Assembly (NCBI GenBank): GCA_934120315.1
Contig: CAKOTX010000005.1
Span: forward strand, 1-64,000
Direction of reading: 5' to 3'
Length of the DNA stretch: 64,000 nt
Source of the DNA: an uncultured Clostridia bacterium
GTDB taxonomy: Bacteria; Bacillota; Clostridia; TANB77; CAG-508
Positions 61,977-64,000 of this stretch are shown here, piece after piece. The position numbers and the translations under genes are program-made. The notes below the pieces were generated by a model. It searched no databases. It was given only the letters and a program-made list of their open reading frames with translations, and had not been told where the DNA came from. Every line of letters begins with the position of its first letter. The first letter of the stretch is position 1.

Positions 61977-62438
61977 TTATTTAAAAAAATCTAAATACAC
62001 TCCAATAAAACCACAAACAGCATAGACAAAAAGGATTATACCAACAATTACAGCAAAAATTATAGTCACTACACGCTCCACTCCTGTAACTTCTGTAACA
62101 GTTTTAACTTCAACTATTTTAACAAATTGAGAATTGTTTGTAGGCTTGTATTTAGCAGTTTCAAAATCAGAAGCTTTCAACTCTATTTCTTCATTCTGCC
62201 ATACAGACATCTCTTTTGTCACATCAGACTCAACTCCATCATCCATCATTATAGCTTTTATTTTTACCTTGCCTTCTACAGAAGACTCTATTTTTAAAGT
62301 CTCATTATTTAAAATAGTAACTTTGGCATTATTTTCAGAATCCTCCCTCATTGTTTCTTCCAACAGACTACAACCTGTAAGACTAAACATCATAATCAAA
62401 ACAATTACAGTTAAGAAATAATTCCGGATTTTTTCCAT
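61977..62438 (-). CDS. Lipoprotein with C-terminal membrane helix (copy 1)
   Basis: 153 residues. Same signal sequence and LTGC lipobox as copy 2, related middle domain (LKIESSVEGKVKIKAIMMDDG; ELKASDFETAKYKPTNNSQF) and a different C-terminal membrane helix (about 125-148). The two copies share identical upstream sequence (AAGGAGGAACTTAATATG) and differ mainly in the juxtamembrane and membrane parts. Surface exposed, probably extracytoplasmic. No known family. Confidence 0.8.
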   Translation of the reverse strand: MEKIRNYFLTVIVLIMMFSLTGCSLLEETMREDSENNAKVTILNNETLKIESSVEGKVKIKAIMMDDGVESDVTKEMSVWQNEEIELKASDFETAKYKPTNNSQFVKIVEVKTVTEVTGVERVVTIIFAVIVGIILFVYAVCGFIGVYLDFFK

Positions 62439-62511
62439 ATTAAGTTCCTCCTTGATGTCATGTAATTACAATAACCATCTTACTTTGAAAGACTTTGCTT
62501 TTTATATTATA

Positions 62512-63087
62512 CTATCCATTAGTGCTATTGTCAAGCAATTTTTCTTTTATCATCTTTGCTACATCTTCAGCTGAAATATTGGTATTATTTATTCTAAGAT
62601 AATTTGGTTCCTTTATTTCATTCTCTCTGGAATTAAATCTATACTTTTGAACAGATTTTAATAAATCATTTTGACTCCATTCCAAATTTCTTTTTGATGC
62701 TTTATTAGCAAGTCTATTCTCTGTTTTATTTCTTTTTAATCTCTCATCTAAATCTGCTTCCAATTCAACAATATAAATTTCCGCATTATATTCTTTAAAT
62801 ATTTTTATATATTCGGAAATTCGCTCCCATTCTTCTTTATCATTAAAGTCCCAAGTAGTAGTAAATATCATTCCATATTGGTCACTTTTTGCAAATTCTT
62901 TAAAAATCTGTATTCTAAATCCTTCATTTAGTTTTTTAAAAGATTCACTACTATACTTAAAAATCTTGGTTAAAATCTCTATTGTCATATGATTATGCAA
63001 TAATTTTAAATCTGTAATTTTTTCCAATTCTTGACCTACTGTCATTTTTCCAACTGCTTGTGGACCTGTTATTAGTACAAATTTCAT
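62512..63087 (-). CDS. Small P-loop NTPase/kinase-like protein
   Basis: 191 residues. Walker A GPQAVGKMTVGQEL at residues 8-20, then LLHNHMTIEI, FTTTWDFND, and a DERLKRNKTENRLANKASKRN basic segment resembling the LID region of shikimate- or gluconate-kinase type enzymes. The substrate is unknown. AAGGAGGT lies upstream of the ATG. It is 9 nt downstream of the ABC exporter gene and may be co-transcribed with it. Confidence 0.85.
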   Translation of the reverse strand: MKFVLITGPQAVGKMTVGQELEKITDLKLLHNHMTIEILTKIFKYSSESFKKLNEGFRIQIFKEFAKSDQYGMIFTTTWDFNDKEEWERISEYIKIFKEYNAEIYIVELEADLDERLKRNKTENRLANKASKRNLEWSQNDLLKSVQKYRFNSRENEIKEPNYLRINNTNISAEDVAKMIKEKLLDNSTNG

Positions 63088-63096
63088 ACTACCTCC

Positions 63097-64000
63097 TTAT
63101 TCCAACTCAAATGCACCAGTATATAATTGATAATATTCTCCTTTTTCAGCCATTAATTCTTCGTGATTTCCTCTTTCAATAATCTTACCGTGATCCATAA
63201 CCATAATTGCTTTAGAATTTCTAACAGTTGAAAGCCTATGAGCAATAACAAAAACAGTTCTTCCTTCCATCAATTTATCCATGCCATCTTGAACTATTTT
63301 TTCTGTTCTTGTATCAATACTTGAAGTTGCCTCATCCAAAATCATTACAGGCGGATTATTTATTGCAACTCTCGCAATAGAAATAAGCTGTCTTTGTCCT
63401 TGTGACAATTGAGAACCATTTCCAGAAAGCATTGTATCATATCCATTTGGCAATCTTTCTATAAATCCATCTGCATTAGCAAGTTTGGCTGCCTGTTTTA
63501 CTTCTTCATCTGTTGCACTTTGATTTCCATATTTGATATTTTCTTTTATTGTTCCTGTAAATAAATTTACATCTTGTAATACCATTCCAAGTGATCTTCT
63601 TAAATCACTTTTCTTTATTTTGTTTATATTTATTCCATCATATCTAATTTTTCCATCTTCGATATCATAAAATCTATTAATCAAATTTGTAATAGTAGTT
63701 TTTCCTGCTCCTGTTGCTCCTACTAAAGCTATTTTTTGACCAGGTTTTGCATACATACTAATATCATGTAAAATTTGTTTTTCTTCTGTATATGAAAAAT
63801 CTACATCTTTTAATTCTATATATCCTTTTAATTCAATATATTCAACTGTTCCATCATGATGTGGATGTTTCCATGCCCACATTCCTGTTCTTTCTGATGT
63901 TTCTACCAATTTGCCATTTTCCATTTTTGCATTTACTAGTGTAACATATCCTTCATCTTTTTCTGGTTCTTCATCCATCATTTCAAATATTCTGCTTGCT
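63097..64000 (-). CDS. ABC exporter ATPase half, 5' end cut by the window
   Basis: Reads to the right edge without a start: the frame runs upstream of the ATG at 63981 as ASRIFEMMDEEPEKDEG, which is the usual linker of exporter proteins after the membrane domain. Walker A GATGAGKTT, Q-loop MVLQDVNLF, signature LSQGQRQLISIA, Walker B VMILDEATSSID and switch His in IAHRLSTV are intact. It belongs to the subfamily B (MsbA/multidrug) exporters. The membrane domain lies outside the window. Confidence 0.93.
   Translation of the reverse strand, partial: ASRIFEMMDEEPEKDEGYVTLVNAKMENGKLVETSERTGMWAWKHPHHDGTVEYIELKGYIELKDVDFSYTEEKQILHDISMYAKPGQKIALVGATGAGKTTITNLINRFYDIEDGKIRYDGININKIKKSDLRRSLGMVLQDVNLFTGTIKENIKYGNQSATDEEVKQAAKLANADGFIERLPNGYDTMLSGNGSQLSQGQRQLISIARVAINNPPVMILDEATSSIDTRTEKIVQDGMDKLMEGRTVFVIAHRLSTVRNSKAIMVMDHGKIIERGNHEELMAEKGEYYQLYTGAFELE

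Overview
The window is AT-rich (roughly 30% GC in most genes) and looks chromosomal, from an endospore-forming low-GC Firmicute of the Clostridia type. The evidence is a GerQ/CwlJ spore-germination pair, consensus TTGACA/TATAAT promoters, strong AAGGAGG ribosome sites, a CIRCE-type heat-shock operator, a class A-like RNase P RNA, a 6S-like RNA and a pta-ackA-ackA acetate pathway. About four fifths of the genes lie on the minus strand. No tRNA, rRNA, CRISPR array, IS element or prophage core was seen.

Layout. 1-3107: 3'-truncated RhuM-like gene, GNAT acetyltransferase and heat-shock htpG. 3180-3680: an intergenic locus that reads as a type I toxin-antitoxin cassette of the Fst/par kind (29-aa peptide plus a roughly 68-nt antisense RNA). 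3690-7640: tyrS and two tandem mgtE magnesium channels. 7716-10547: a HExxH protein, a small ORF and a TVP38/DedA-type membrane protein. 10584-16868: an ABC exporter with its two-component system. 17059-17805: a membrane-anchored WHH nuclease. 17868-24753: VanY-type carboxypeptidase, clpB, class I aldolase, a small unknown gene and an acyl-CoA synthetase. 24846-27969: a second two-component system, a small membrane protein and a histidine phosphatase. 28031-29781: a surface protein whose last 40 codons look like the variable region of a diversity-generating retroelement. 29979-36491: DUF1064 protein, GT51 transglycosylase, XRE/DUF2975/DUF4173 membrane genes, SleB-like hydrolase and MFS transporter. 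36511-39960: pta and two ackA copies. 40158-44948: coiled-coil protein, gerQ, cwlJ, trmB, DUF5662, RluA-type pseudouridine synthase and two unknown genes. 45115-45460: rnpB. 45649-52919: mgtA-like P-type ATPase, two small unknown genes and dnaE. 52951-53174: 6S-like RNA. 53336-64000: YqeY, Rsm22-like, YgjP-like, DUF6873-like and FAD oxidoreductase genes, a glycolipid-type cluster (PlsC, GT8-PlsC fusion, GT8), two duplicated lipoproteins, a small NTP-binding kinase and a 5'-truncated ABC exporter.

How genes work together. htpG and clpB share almost the same promoter/operator, so they form one heat-shock regulon. The ABC exporter, response regulator and kinase lie in transcription order and probably form one stress or antimicrobial-peptide module. 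Magnesium supply is covered by two MgtE proteins and one MgtA-like pump. The cluster at 57784-61198 probably builds an envelope glycolipid.

Most striking are the toxin-antitoxin cassette (3373-3676), the retroelement-like variable region (28294-28413), the membrane-tethered WHH nuclease, the GT8-PlsC fusion, and a family of hairpin and half-hairpin repeats built on GGACCGACCCC.
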